From Tanypteryx hageni (taxonomy: Eukaryota > Arthropoda > Insecta > Odonata > Petaluridae), in the NCBI GenBank assembly GCA_028673005.1, contig CM054114.1, forward strand, positions 12,431,108-12,495,107: a stretch of 64,000 nucleotides of DNA, given 5' to 3'. Each line of letters opens with the position of its first letter. Positions within the stretch are counted from its first letter, which is position 1. The position numbers and the translations under genes were made by a program. Of the stretch, positions 1-12,227 are shown in pieces. A model generated the notes under the pieces. It worked only from the letters and a program-made list of their open reading frames with translations. It did not search any database and was not told the origin of the DNA.

Positions 1-162
1 TCACAAAGGAACAATGAAAAATGCGTTGCTTGGTGCTTTATCTTTTTTACTACCTTCCTATTTATTTTTCTGGGAAAATATCAAAATGCTTAAGCATCAC
101 GGGAAATATCTTTTGCGTATTGTGGTATTTTCCTCCTAGCCCTCTGCTGCATTCTCATTTAG

Positions 163-321
163 TAATGTGAATGATCTTAGTGAAGATTGTCGTTTTACCT
201 GGAGTGGAAGAAGTACGTTTGTATTGTGTGATTTCAAGGAGGAAGAGAAGCTATACTTTTCACCATTTCTGCCACTAAGCCAGCGAAACACCAACCTGGG
301 AAACAATTTTGTTCCAGAAAG
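163..321 (+). other. Possible upstream coding exon of the hAT transposase gene
   Basis: This stretch is open for 53 codons in the phase that, after splicing, continues into the transposase frame. It is preceded by a pyrimidine-rich acceptor-like end (CATTTAG, ending at 162) and closed by a good donor (GAAAG|GTGAGT, intron starting at 322). The matching acceptor is TTTTTACCCTCAG at 1189, eight bases before the transposase ATG. Joined, the frame stays open through the ATG at 1197. I do not recognise the peptide; it contains CDFKEEEKLYFSPF-like sequence. It could be an element 5' exon, a host exon spliced onto the transposase, or chance. The signals are seen; splicing is inferred. Confidence 0.35.
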
Positions 322-1189
322 GTGAGTTATTTTTATATTAATGTAATAAGTTTAATGAAATCAGTACTACTTATTCACACAGATAGAAACGCCATTCTAC
401 TTTAGTTTTTTAAAAGACTTATTGCGTATATTGCTTTTTGTAATGTTTGACAATTCCCCCAGATAAAAGTCATTGAACAGTTTATTTGTCCACAAACATG
501 AAACATTATATTACCCCAGAGTCTTGATTTATCGAAGCTGAAGGGACAGCACCGATTTCCGACAATCAAAATCAAATGATAAGAAACGTCTCAAATCAGA
601 AAATACGTTCCGATTTTCATGTAAAATATCATTAAAGAACTCCATCACCTATTTTCCCGGTATGTATGGTAAACATAAATGCCGCGAAACCTGCCATACA
701 TACGAGTCAACTTTGATGCGATTATATCGAAGATTACACTTTTCATTTACAGATTTTCAAATCAATTCTTTACCAAATTTTTTCTCATGCGCCTCGAGTT
801 AAACGGAACCTCTCTAATCTTCTAATAATCTCATCTAATTGAGACTGCATTGTAATTATATTCTACTAAAATATTAAAATATCAATACACATTTAGTGCA
901 GCGCTGTTACGACAGAATATCTAGAGCCATTTCTTATCCTTACTGTCGCTAAACAATCACTGACTTTTCTTAGACCATGGGTAATGAGATGATGTTTTAT
1001 CCTGTTTGTATTTCCATATTTATTTATTATTTTTATATAATTATCTAATGATTTATAGTAGCTAAGTATATTTTCTTTGTATGATATACGACTTCATTTT
1101 TAGTGTAATGGTAGTAATAATTTCAATTCATTCTTCAAATCCAATTTCATTTTCACTTATTGCTTTATATTTACATTTTTTACCCTCAG
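322..1189 (+). other. Candidate intron, otherwise gene-free AT-rich DNA
   Basis: This AT-rich stretch starts with GTGAGT and ends with a pyrimidine-rich CAG. It has no sustained open frame. It separates the possible first exon from the transposase coding exon. No TIR or repeat was recognised inside it. Confidence 0.35.
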
Positions 1190-1196
1190 AATCAAA

Positions 1197-3062
1197 ATGA
1201 GTAACAAAGGACTTAAAAGATTTGGATTAATCTCATTGGAAACAACGAACTCTGAAGAAGGGATTCCAGCGGAGAAGAGACAGAAAAAGAGCGTTAGAAG
1301 AAAGTACAACAAAAGCTACATACAGTATGAATTTTCGAAGAGAGGAACTGATAATGCACCTGTTCCATTATGTGTCGTATGTGGAGAAACATTAACGAAT
1401 GATGAAGGAATGAAGCCTAAAAATTTGAAGAGACATTTGGAGGGAAAACATCCGCACTTTAAAGATAAGCCTATTGATTATTTTCAACAACTTAATTCAG
1501 CAATGCAAGCTCAACAAAATGATACGCTTGCTTTTTCAAATGTTGGCTCTGCCGCCCTTTGCGCATTCTTTTTAGTCTCTTTGCGAATTGCGAAATGTAA
1601 AAAGCCATACACAATAGGTGAAACATTAATAAAACCAGTGATGATAGATGCTTGCAGAGAGGTTCTTGGCGATGGAGCAGTAAATAAGATTACTACTATC
1701 CCACTTTCAAACGATACAGTTAAGCGTCGCATTGAAAGCATGTCTTGTGATATCGAGGTTCAACTCATTACCCGTTTGAAAAAATCACAGCTTTTTTCTC
1801 TTCAGTTAGATGAATCTTTGAATATTTTGAGCAGTGCCATTTTAACGGGATATGTTAGATATGTCTATGAAGGCGAATTACTTGAGGATATTTCAATGGT
1901 TTGTAGTTTGCAGACAAAAACAAGTTCAGAAATATTCCGCGTTATTAATGATTACTTTTTAAATAAGGGCCTAGATTGGAAATATTTAATTGGTCTTTGT
2001 TCAGATGGCGCTGCTGCAATGACAGATTCGCACTCCGGAGTCGCAGCAAAAATTCGCGAAGTTGCACATAATGATTTTCAAGCCACACATTGTATTATCT
2101 ATCGCGAACAACTAGCTGGTAAAGAAATGGTTCCGGAACTCTCTGATGTGTTGTCTGATTGTATTAAAGTGGTGAATTTTATCAAAGTCAATGCACTAAA
2201 CAGCCGATTATTTAAAGTATTTTGTGATGAGATTGGTGCAGAACATGCGACTCTTTTGTTACATACGGAAGTTAGATGGTTATCACGTGGAAAGGTGTTA
2301 TCTCGTGTCTTTGAACTCAGAGAGGAAATTAGGAGTTTCTTGATTCTAAAGAAATCAAAACTAGCAGAGTTGTTTGATAACACTAATTGGGGGTTCGAAA
2401 TTGGCATATTTTCACTTCTAAATGAACTAAATTTGCGATTACAAGGCCCAAAGTCTTCCACCTTCCACCTCACAACTACGATAGAAGCGTTCATAAAGAA
2501 ATTAATTATCTGGAAGAATAGGGTAGATGTAGGTATATTTGATATGTTTCATTGCTTTTCTGAAGTTGTAGACAACAGAGGATGTGGCATTAATAATATT
2601 TCCAAGCTTGTTTCCAAACATTGAGATAAACTGGAAATCGAATTCAATAAATATTTTCCTTCGGAAGACGATACAAGTATTCGTTTTTTGTGGGTACTAG
2701 ATCCATTCATTAATTATGAGTCTGAGACAAATAAACTATCTCTTTCAGTCTCAGAGTAGGATAGCCTGATTGAATTAGCAAGTGATCCTACATTGAAAGC
2801 GTTATTTAAGAGTTTGCCTTTGGAAACCTTCTGTCTGAAAGTTAAAAAAGAATACGAACAACTAAGTGAAAAAGCAGTTAAGAAACTTATTCCATTTCCT
2901 TCCACATATCTTTGTGAAACGGGTTTCTCTGCCATGGCAACTGTAAAAACAAAGGAAAGAAGGCTTCTTCAACTTGAACCAGCACTTCGACTTGCCGTTT
3001 CCTGTATTACGCCAAGAATTGACATGCCTGTCAATGAAGTACAATCTCAGGTTTTTCATTAA
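1197..3062 (+). pseudogene. hAT-family transposase (ZBED5/SCAND3-like), two internal stops
   Basis: This is a transposase-derived gene of the BED-finger hAT group, which includes the vertebrate ZBED5/ZBED8/SCAND3-type proteins. The frame starts at an ATG with a good AAA context and runs about 620 codons, the family length, without a frameshift. It is broken by TGA at 2622-2624 and TAG at 2757-2759. Visible domains are a BED zinc finger (C59, C62, H80, H85), first catalytic Asp in LQLDES (D205), second Asp in CSDGAAAM (D270), and TEVRWLSRGKVL near 357-368. The C-terminal hATC dimerisation segment is near YLCETGFSAM after the stops. The usual HCxxHR motif reads HCIIYR, a His to Tyr change. AATAAA overlaps the end. 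Lack of indels suggests a young copy or a late loss of function. Confidence 0.9.
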
Positions 3063-3315
3063 TAAAACATTTGTCATATTTCTGTCAAAGTCATAATTTT
3101 GTTTGTATATCCATAATTTATTCTTTCATATTTGTGAAATAAAATCATTTTAAATTATGACTACATTTTTTAAATCCTTAAAAATATCTACCAATCATTA
3201 ATATACCACTTATATGCGTATAAATGTAGAAATACATATATAAGAAAAAGTTAGGTTTTCTTTATGGGTGGGACTTGGATATCTTGAGGAGGTGATGGGT
3301 GGGACTCAAGAGGCG

Positions 3316-3332
3316 AAGGTTGAGAACCAATG
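3316..3332 (+). repeat. Probable right terminal inverted repeat of the hAT element
   Basis: AAGGTTGAGAACCAATG resembles the right end of many hAT elements (reverse complement begins CATTGGTTCTCAACC). The following eight bases, CCCTAATC, would be the target duplication. No matching left end is seen in bases 1-162, so the left end probably lies upstream of the window. Confidence 0.6.
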
Positions 3333-3340
3333 CCCTAATC

Positions 3341-5172
3341 TACCGTTCCGTACTTCTCTGTTAACGCCACGCGCTTATTAGTGAGAGTTATTAGATGTGA
3401 GAGGTTGATTGTGTCAATCGCTTGATTCTGTTGCTACGCTCATTAACATACTAGTTGACAGTGAATTGCCAAGCACACAGAGTTAATTTCGGTGCAAAGT
3501 GGGAGTACATACCAAACGTATGTACGTATATGAGAAAGTTTGTGCAATGTATATTGCGCCATTTATTTACTATGTGGATTTGGGTGAACAATTAATAAAT
3601 AAAAATAAACTATAAATGATATAATTTCTCACTCTAAATTTACATAATTTAAATACATAATTATAAATATAATTACATACATACCTACTTTAAAACCAGA
3701 AAGTATAAATATTTTAATATTAAAGAGTTATTCTATGTGATTTTAATACAGCAAACTAATCAATAACATAATCGAAATTTATAGTTTCTGCTATGCGTAA
3801 TGTCTGGTGCAAGTATAGTAGTGAAATCGCTCTTGTCCTTGTGCCATGCAACCTCGCACAACTTACTATTAACAATTTTTGCGCCCCTTCTTTAGTTGCG
3901 CCCGGGGCAGACGCCCCGCCCTACTTGAACTATTAGAGGACCTAATAAAAGTCATAAGACAGTCTGTCGTCTCGTTATGCCCATCTTCCTTATTTTGAGC
4001 GATAACTGATGCTTTTCGTGAATTCAATAAAACAAGACAAAAAGCATCATCCCCCATCCATGCGTCCCGTCCCCGAGTAGTGTTGCCTTTACAGGTTTGT
4101 CGCCCCGCGGCGCTTCCAACCAGTGTGCAGAAAAACACGCGTTCATTGTGTTTCTCCGAGCATTTTTGTAAAAAAATTCTCAGTTGAAAAATTGTTGATT
4201 TTTTTTGTTACCGTCCATCGAAAATATCCGTTTCGAATAAATCGATGTCAGAGTGGTCTTCCAAAATGCTGCAGTAGTTCGCGAATGCCTGAACGTAACA
4301 ACGAAAACTTCAAAAATAATTACGGATAATCCCTAGCTCTTTTTCAGCCAAGGATCACTTTTGTCGTTCTAGAAATTTTTAATTACTCATATTTTTAGGT
4401 GTTAAGCTTAGGTATTATGTCGCCTTTAAATTACATAAGTCTAAAACTCTAATGAGTTTATTTAACATAAAATGAAGCTTTTTTGCAGTTTACTTATATG
4501 TTCGACAAGAATGGCATTAAATTTACTTCCTAGCTCACATTCATCACCGAGCCATACAAATCACAACGAAGCGCCTTGCGCGTGTACACGACGCGTGACA
4601 GATGATAGGTGCATGCACTGTCTGTTGAAAGTAAATTTAAAAAAAGAGAGAATAGGATTATTCATTTGAGTGTAAAAATACGTATGAGAATGTGTAAGGG
4701 CCACATGGGTGATACTATGAATTTCAATTTAACGAGCACATATATGACAGCCGCGGCTACGAGGGCGACATGCGAGATAAAAGAAGAATTTCGATGCGCA
4801 ATTAGTTGTGTTCAGAGCTTAGAGGCGGACGGACATAAAACTCAGAATTAGAATGGGATGTGGGCGTGGCGCGAAAAGAATAGTACGAGTCGAAAAATAA
4901 AACGGAGGAACAAACTTGACTCGAAAGAATGCTTAGGATGATGTGTTTTTTTTCGTGGTTTTGATAAAGTGATGCTCTTTCTGAAATAGAAAACGTAGGA
5001 AGGGAAGTCATATTTGAAAAGAATGATGTGAAATGAGAGGATAAAGGACCGAGTAGGGGGAAGGAGAGGGGAGGGGAGGGGAAGGGGTAAATAACGACTT
5101 GGCTACGACACTAAAAGAACCACTGCGGCGTATTTTTTCCAAAATAACTCGAGTCTCTCTCTCTAACTTCAT
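3341..5172. other. Gene-free DNA with one GC-rich patch
   Basis: No coding frame was recognised. A GC-rich patch at about 3880-4120 (for example CGCCCGGGGCAGACGCCCCG, and CGCCCCGCGGCGC at its other edge) looks like the worn ends of a DNA transposon, but I could not define TIRs or a target duplication. A purine-rich stretch lies at about 5055-5090. Confidence 0.4.
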
Positions 5173-5262
5173 GGTGTGTGTATACGCACACGCACACACC
5201 CACACACAAACACACACACACACACACATACACACACATATATATATATATATATACACACC
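5173..5262. repeat. Compound (CA)n/(TA)n microsatellite
   Basis: A GTGTGTG start is followed by interrupted CACACA runs and then about ten TA units. It generates Ile-Tyr and Cys-Val repeat ORFs that are not genes. Confidence 0.9.
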
Positions 5263-5283
5263 CTGATATCAAAGGAGACGAAT

Positions 5284-5530
5284 AATGTATATACTAGCTG
5301 AAACACCCGGCTTCGCTCGGGAAAGTTTTCTTTTAAGTAGCAAACGATTTTTATTATTTTTATTGATATATCACTTTTGATGTGATATTACAATAAAAAT
5401 AACACAATAAATTTTGAAATTTGCTTACTTTTGCTGTTGGATACCCCAAGTTTTGAATTGCTGATTCAGGGGTTTGGAGGCGGAGCCCCCACAAAATAAG
5501 ATCCAAACCTTACCAAACGTTCCCCATTTC
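5284..5530. repeat. Dispersed repeat fragment with CCCGGCTTCGCTCGGG core
   Basis: The phrase CTAGCTGAAACACCCGGC, followed by TTCGCTCGGG, is of a kind seen repeatedly in arthropod interspersed repeats. It can form a small hairpin (CCCGGC/GCTCGGG). The segment ends near a GGAGGCGGAGCCCCC stretch. The family is not identified. Confidence 0.45.
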
Positions 5531-6066
5531 TTAATTACGCTAGCGATGTTTAAATTATCATTTACTATTTTATGTATTGTATTGTAAAGTTTTATCATTA
5601 ATATAATTACGCATTAACGTTTTACTTAATATTCACATGGCTAACAAACAAATGTAAGTAGATGTATCGATTTATGTTGCGATAAATCTCTCAATTAAAA
5701 ATATTACCATGATCTAATATTCCTTAAAAATCATTTGACTCACTTAAGTATTCATAGACTATATTTAGGCATGAATCCATTTGTACCATTTATCTTGGCG
5801 TTGGCTAATCTTCCTCTACGGCGCACCACGGCGTGGGTTTTCCTTACATTAATCCTTACGTGGCTATCTCCCTTTGAAGAGGACAACAATTAAGAAATTT
5901 AGCATTGTTGTTGCCTGGAAAATGGTAATTTAAACCGATAAATTTTTCGCTTAAAGAAAAATTTCGAGCGATTTAGCATGTAATACGACAAAACATGAAC
6001 AGTTTTAAAATATTCAGTCTTTTGTGCGTAAAATAAGTCATTTTCTGTGATCGTAAGTTAATATTT

Positions 6067-6069
<3 letters not shown>

Positions 6070-6124
<55 letters not shown>
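6070..6124. repeat. (TA)n microsatellite
   Basis: An uninterrupted TA run of about 27 units. The apparent Tyr-Ile ORF on the minus strand comes from this run. Confidence 0.95.
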
Positions 6125-6126
<2 letters not shown>

Positions 6127-6636
6127 AACGGAAGTCGATAATGAGATCTAAACATTTACAATGGAATCACGAGCAAGTATACAATTATAATATTATTACT
6201 GCCGGCATGTGTAACTGTATAAAACTCTTTATGATGTCGACTTCCAATCTTGCAGTTAGTATAAAAAACTAATAATATTTATAGTATCCGAAAAAAACAA
6301 GTTATAAAAAATCCTAATACGTCAGGTTTGATGTCATTATTGATAATAACCAAGTTAATACCAGCATTTTGCAAAAATCAGCAGATATCAGCAGATTCGT
6401 TCGGCTTAAGAATCTCGACCGAAAGAGAAATGAAACTCTCTTAATTTTTCTATTTGACATTATTTTTCCTGAGATAAAAGAGTAAGCAAAGGAAAGTAAG
6501 GAGTAACAAATAAGGTGGAATGAAGCGATTTACAAATTCTATTATTGCGCATATTACGCTTGCGAAATTTATCCTATCCAAAGCTTCGAACCAAACTGGA
6601 TTTTGATAAGAGATAGCATTATGTCTTTATCTAAAT

Positions 6637-7272
6637 CAGAGCTCTCCAAACTATGGCGACCCTATTTTATGTGACCTTCGAACCTGGACTAAGTCTTTGC
6701 CATTTTACAGTAGGTATAACAACCAACACGGTAAACGTTATGCGTAACGTAACGAAATAAAAAAATGATTTTTGACCAACATAACGAAAAACGTTAACGA
6801 AATTTTCAAAATATGCAACTGTAACGAAAACGAAAAAAATCGTTATTTCTTTATGTTTACGATTCTACTGTGTGGCATTTCGTCCCTTGTTTCCCATCAA
6901 ATTTCTTTTCTCTATCTTCCTCAGGGGTCAAATTAGCCCCCACGTGCAGTCATACCGTCATAAAATGCACCGAGGACGGGGTGATTGAGGGTCTTTCTGG
7001 TGCCAAAGCGTGACAGAGATCCACCGAAGTTGTGCTCCATTTATGTTTGACTTCGATTCATATTCGGCGAAGAAAAAATAAAAGTTAAAATTTAACGTCG
7101 AAAAATTTCTCGGAAAAATCGAAATTTACACAATTCACTAATATGAAAATAGCCAACATTTGTGTATTGTGCGCCTATATTTTCAAAAAGATTTCAATGT
7201 TGATACTCTAGCCCGCGAGCATAAAATGTTTTGGCCAAGTGGCCTACTTGTAAAAACGTTTGGAGATCCCTC
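6637..7272. mobile_element. Non-autonomous hAT element, 636 bp
   Basis: The left end CAGAGCTCTCCAAAC pairs with the right end GTTTGGAGATCCCTC (12 of 15 matched). It is flanked by 8-bp duplications ATCTAAAT (6629-6636) and ATCAAAAT (7273-7280), 7 of 8 identical. An 8-bp duplication and a CAG-type end are hallmarks of hAT. The interior has no transposase but contains a cluster of ACGTTA/TAACGT words near 6730-6870. Confidence 0.75.
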
Positions 7273-7280
7273 ATCAAAAT

Positions 7281-8056
7281 AATTAATATGTGGCTTAGAA
7301 TGCTAATTCTTATGTTATGCAAATTAAAATAAGTCGTAATTCATCTGCGTATTTTTAGATGCACGTCAACAGTACAGTTGCTAGCGTAAGTTGTAACAAA
7401 AGAAACAATTGATGTATTTGCATAGATATTAAAAAAACATTTTCTGTTACGTTAGATTTCTATAATTTAATTTTATAACGAGTTTAGTATGTTGCTTATG
7501 TATGCTGCAGATCTGCACAAATAATCGGTATACGAAAGCTATCAAGTTAAATTTAATTTCATCGTTTAATTGTTACGAAAGATTTCGTTACTCATTTTTC
7601 TCGCGTGGCAATATTTATGAATTAATTTGAATTTATTTCATTGGAAGAGTTTCAAAAGTTCACTTTTATCTAATAACTTATCCAAGCCACCTAACTGGTG
7701 TAAGCGTAACTTTCTCATTGTTAGTATTTGAAAAACATTCGTAACTTATTAACAATTACATAATGTTTATAGGAACCTTAATTTAAAATTTTATTTTTTC
7801 CCAAAATTCGAAATCAGTTCATTAAACACGTTCATAAAACTAAATTTACATTTATTGCCAAAAAAGAGAAATAATTCCAACGATTAAATTCAATCTGGAA
7901 AATCTGCCTTTTCTATCGTTAAAAAATAGTAAATCTAATTAATCTTCTCCTGGTATCTTGCTTGTTTTTACTCCAGTAAGTATTCCCAACCTTACTTCAG
8001 TTACGACGAATAGGAATACTGTGTACGTTCACACTTGACTTATTAATGCTTCTTAA
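7281..8056. other. Gene-free AT-rich DNA
   Basis: I see no coding frame, repeat or regulatory site that I can support. Confidence 0.5.
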
Positions 8057-8340
8057 CAGTGGCGGATTTACGCTTCCTGGGGCTCCTGGCGCTAAGCATT
8101 TGGGGGCCCCTGGCGCTAAGCAGTCGGAGGCCCTGCAATCTAAATATATAGTGAAACCGCTCCTAACGGCCACCCTCTATTGTTACATCTCTTAACGATC
8201 GTTTTTATACGGAAACATAGAGAGGTTCCACTGATTTTTAAATTGAGACATTTAATATTTCCGAAATTATATACACGAACATTTTTTCGGGGTCCCTTAC
8301 TGCACGGGGCCCCTGGCGCGCGCCATGTGCGACACCCCTT
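8057..8340. mobile_element. Probable decayed DNA-transposon fragment
   Basis: It starts CAGTGGCGGATTTACG, a common hAT-type end, and carries internal GGGGCNCCTGGCGC repeats near both edges (about 8080-8120 and 8305-8325). A clean right TIR and target duplication were not found. A related GC-rich phrase is at about 36400-36460. Confidence 0.45.
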
Positions 8341-8586
8341 AAGATAACTTTACGCGTAGCTATGTATTTACACGTTGAAATACTTTTATACTATTAGATT
8401 CATGATGGAAATATAATTAATTTATTGTATTTGTTCTGTCGGCATCTATAATATCCCGAGGAGAAAGATGGAGAATAGAAGAGGAGGAGATAATGAGAAG
8501 GGTTTTAATTTTAATTTAATACTTCATCAAATTATAGGGGTCATTTTTGACGGGCAATTACACTAGTATATTTTCTCTATTTATAT

Positions 8587-8904
8587 CTGGGGCCGGCTAC
8601 TTTTTGTTCGTGGCGGGCCACATTTGCGGTTTTGATTGCTTCGGAGGGCCGGGTTGGAAGTCACGATAGTCGTTGGAAGTCACCTAGGGATTCAGCGGCC
8701 TCATTGTGACGAAAATCCAGTTCGAATGATTTACTACCGTTAGAACTTCACCAGGAAAAGTTTTGATCATATTCTTGCTGAAAACATATGAAAAGTGTCT
8801 AGTTTAAATTTTATCGAGCATATCTTCATTATAGCTTAGTGGCCCGCATGAAGCGCTCTCTGGGGCCGCATGTGGCCCGCGGGCCTTATAGTTTCCGGTC
8901 CTTT
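8587..8904. mobile_element. hAT-type MITE, same family as the one at 47740
   Basis: The interior shares GCTTCGGAGGGCCG, AAGTCACGA and GGCCGCATGTGGCCCG-type phrases with the element at 47740-48001. The ends (CTGGGGCCGGC and CCGGTCCTTT) are worn versions of that family's termini. No clear target duplication remains, so this copy is older. Confidence 0.65.
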
Positions 8905-10857
8905 TTTAAATATATAAATGAGTTTGTAACCTTTTTACGTTCTCAATTAGCTAATAACTCGAAGATTGTGGCCATTCTTTCAGTGCATAGTCGGCCTAAA
9001 GAAGATTTGGTTGTTCGCCGAGTACGATTAACTGACCAGAGACGTTTAACTCCTAAATTTAAATAACATAGAAATGTGAACGGCGTACATTTGATTTGCA
9101 CTTTAAAATTACTAATAGTGATCGTACAAAACCGGGACTAAAAGGGTGAAAATTTATATTCTTATAGTCGATTTTCAAATACGTCGCTTTGCAAATCTGT
9201 TTCAACCCGAAAATTCCCGTTTTTAGGCGTTCTTTACTATCAGTAAAAATGTACGCTTTATGTTCAGGTACTGTCCGTCCGTCCATATGTTTAATAATAA
9301 GGAAATGATATAACTGGTTCATATAACCTTAATGGAAACCAAAAAATGAACTTTCTGTCATATATGGTAAAATATTAGCAATACCAATGTCTTAAAATAT
9401 AATTTGAAGAACTAGTGAAATATGATATTTATTGCAAATGCATTTTCATCGTTTTAAGAAAATTAACAGAAATATTCTAGTCCACTTTGAACTTATAAAA
9501 TTCTTTACATATTTTTTTTTAATTGTTGTCATCAAAAACAAACTTCGTGGCAACAGAAATAAACGAGACCTGCTATAATTATGCAAATACATATAATTTC
9601 CTTTTGTACACACAGCTTTTCTAAGTAAAAGGAAATGGATAATCTACGACGAAGGAATGAAAGTGGACATACATTTCATTGCAACCACGTAACTCAAGTA
9701 TGTTTTAAATAATTTTCGATTGTTTGATTTATTACACTTGTTAGAAAATTAGAAAACATTGAATATTTCCTTGGCATCATTCCTGATGTATCTTTCAGCA
9801 TTTTTTAGTCATTATACTAACCAATTAATATTTTTCTTTTATTTTTACATGATTACATAACTCGTAAAGAACGACTCTCTGCCTTCCAAGTATTCACGCA
9901 TGAAGCGCGCATCTTTCCTCTCTTGTTTTTCAGATGAAAATCTTTCGTCGGCAAAGGAAATCGAATTTTTGCCGATTTCCCAGAATTGAGTATATAAAAA
10001 TTGGATTTAATGGAAAACAAGTAGATTGTGATGAATATTTTTAAATAGAAATATTTTTAAATAAAAATATTCAACTTTTAAAGTTACATATTTATAGTGA
10101 GAGTATCCAGTGTGTACGAGAGAGGTGAGGGAGTGGAGAAAGAGGGAAGAGGCGAGATAGAAGAGGGAGAGAGAGTATCATGCTAAGAGTAGACAAATAT
10201 ATTAAATTTGATGTCTCAACATTTTTGCATAGGATTAAAAAAAACATTTTCAAACTGTAAAATTATAACTTTTTATTTTATTCCACCAAAAAACTTAGCG
10301 TTTTGTTTTCACAGTAAATTTTCACAGTGAATCCGTTTTTAATAGTTTCATAAAATTTAGTTTTGCTTACAAAGGAAAAATTAGTTATGGATATTTTCAA
10401 CAAATTTCCAACTCTCACCTTAATAACTTTCGATTTAAAAACTGGAAAATTTTCCATGACCCTTTGCCATTAAATTCAAACACACCATGCTTTTCCCCTG
10501 AACTTAACAGTCTTAAGTATAACTTTTCTAAATCAGTATAATATTTTGGGAGGAGTTAAAGAGCAAACACATGCTGGCGTTTTATATAGATACTAATACA
10601 AATGCCCTTCATAGGACAGGATGCTAATATAAAAAGACAAATTTTTCCTCTTGAATAAATAAATTTTAACTATAATATCATAAAAAATGAAGATAACCTC
10701 TTGATCTTTTCGAAGTTTCCAATAAGACCATAAAATAATGATAAAATATTTTCACTTTTAAACTGTAAAATGCACGATTTTACTCTAATAGCACACTTAA
10801 TTGAATGTTATTCTAAACATAAATAAATGCGCTCCTAATATCAACCAAGATCTAGAG
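8905..10857. other. Gene-free DNA
   Basis: No coding frame was recognised. A GTCCGTCCGTCC word is at about 9274, like those heading other dispersed repeats here. A short purine-rich stretch of GAGAGG/GAGGGAG words is at about 10115-10180. Confidence 0.5.
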
Positions 10858-11125
10858 CAGGGGTCGGCAAAGTTTTTTCTGTCGGGTGACATTTTATCAA
10901 TATTCATAATCTGTGGCACTCCGCGCGTGCCATCCTAAAATTCACTTGGTCCTAAACCCTTACAAAAAGTGTTTCTCATGTAATAAAACATCCTGAATTT
11001 AATGTGGTATAACTGCAATTGAAATAAAATTAGAATTCATTTAAAAATACGTATTTTTTAAAAATTCTTCTCTAAAAATCGTGCCATGTAAATGCTCTTC
11101 GCGTGCCATAGTTTGCTGACCCCAG
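10858..11125. mobile_element. hAT MITE, 268 bp
   Basis: The left end CAGGGGTCGGCAAAGTTTTT matches the inverted right end AGTTTGCTGACCCCAG. The flanking 8-bp duplications are ATCTAGAG (10850-10857) and ATCTAAAG (11126-11133), 7 of 8 identical. There is no coding content. Similar ends are seen at 50097 and 47740. Confidence 0.85.
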
Positions 11126-11133
11126 ATCTAAAG

Positions 11134-12227
11134 TAAGGCTGCTGTAGAATTAATTCTTTGCGATTGGGAAGACATAGGTTAGCGTTAGATGATAAATGAT
11201 TAATTGAAGTATTTAAATTATTGACTATTTTAATGTTGTCTGTATTTCAAGTGGTCGTTTTTCTGTCCCCTGTCAAATAATACCTGAATCATGAAATAGA
11301 CGTTGAGAAGTTATTTCTCCACATTCTCGGAAATCTTCAGCACAAAACCCATTTGAATTGGACACAATGACAAAATACACGAAGGTATATAAGTGCATTG
11401 CGCACTTTCAGGTGGCTAGATAAATTTCTGCAAATTTAGCGTATTTCTCTGTGTAAGGATTTTTAATTGGATTTCTATTAGTAATAATTCTGTGAATAAT
11501 TTTTTCGTGTGCATATCTCGTTTCCTTTTTCGAATCACTCTTAATTAAGACCGCTTCGAGATTGATCCGAAGGCCGGTTCTCCAATCGAAATTACGTTCT
11601 TTGTTTGTTCACTGGTTTTCAGCAGTAACTCGTAACAATTAGGTAAGGTTTTAATTATCGGTTGTTCTGTGGCCTCGGAAAAAGCTAAGTTAATCAGGCA
11701 CTTCAAACGATTATCAAAGCGATGATGTAACGAGCCAAAGCGATCTTCTAAGCTTAACTTCAATTAGTGTAAATGGCACTGATTAATACTTCACAAGTGT
11801 AAAAGAAAAGAACGGAAGCATCCGCCTTTTCCTTCCGCCATTAAAATTAGAGCGTCCTTCTTTTACTTACATCCCCATTACGAAAAATGACCCTCTTATT
11901 CTCTAGATCGCGAGGTAACAAAAACAGCAAGATTTGGCTCGTATAACTAAGGCGGCAAAAATCCACTGGTTGTTGCCAGCGGGCAGCTTTAAAAACACGA
12001 GGTCGTCTCCTATAAAACTAACACGCTATCACCAAACGTTCGTGCTCGTCGAGTGTTTTTTTATATCCTTCATCTACAAACACCCGCCATACTTTATTTT
12101 GGGTGACTTATTTAATGAACCTGGCGAAAAAATTAGAAAAACCTGCCGCGCCTTAATTGACGTCGAATACTCGCAGTTGGTCCAAAAAATGTCTTCTTTA
12201 TTTGAGAGAGCAAAGTATTTTTCTCTT
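11134..12227. other. Gene-free DNA
   Basis: No gene recognised. A TATATAAG word at about 11386 is followed by AAGTGC-ATTGC-GCACTT, a small hairpin. I do not call it a promoter on this alone. Confidence 0.45.

Noticed and set aside
8839..9066. 75-codon open frame
   Set aside because: Its first part is the right end of a hAT MITE (GC-rich palindromic), so it is not a gene.
11386..11420. TATATAAG as a promoter
   Set aside because: No initiator at proper spacing and no coding sequence downstream; isolated TATA words are expected in AT-rich DNA.
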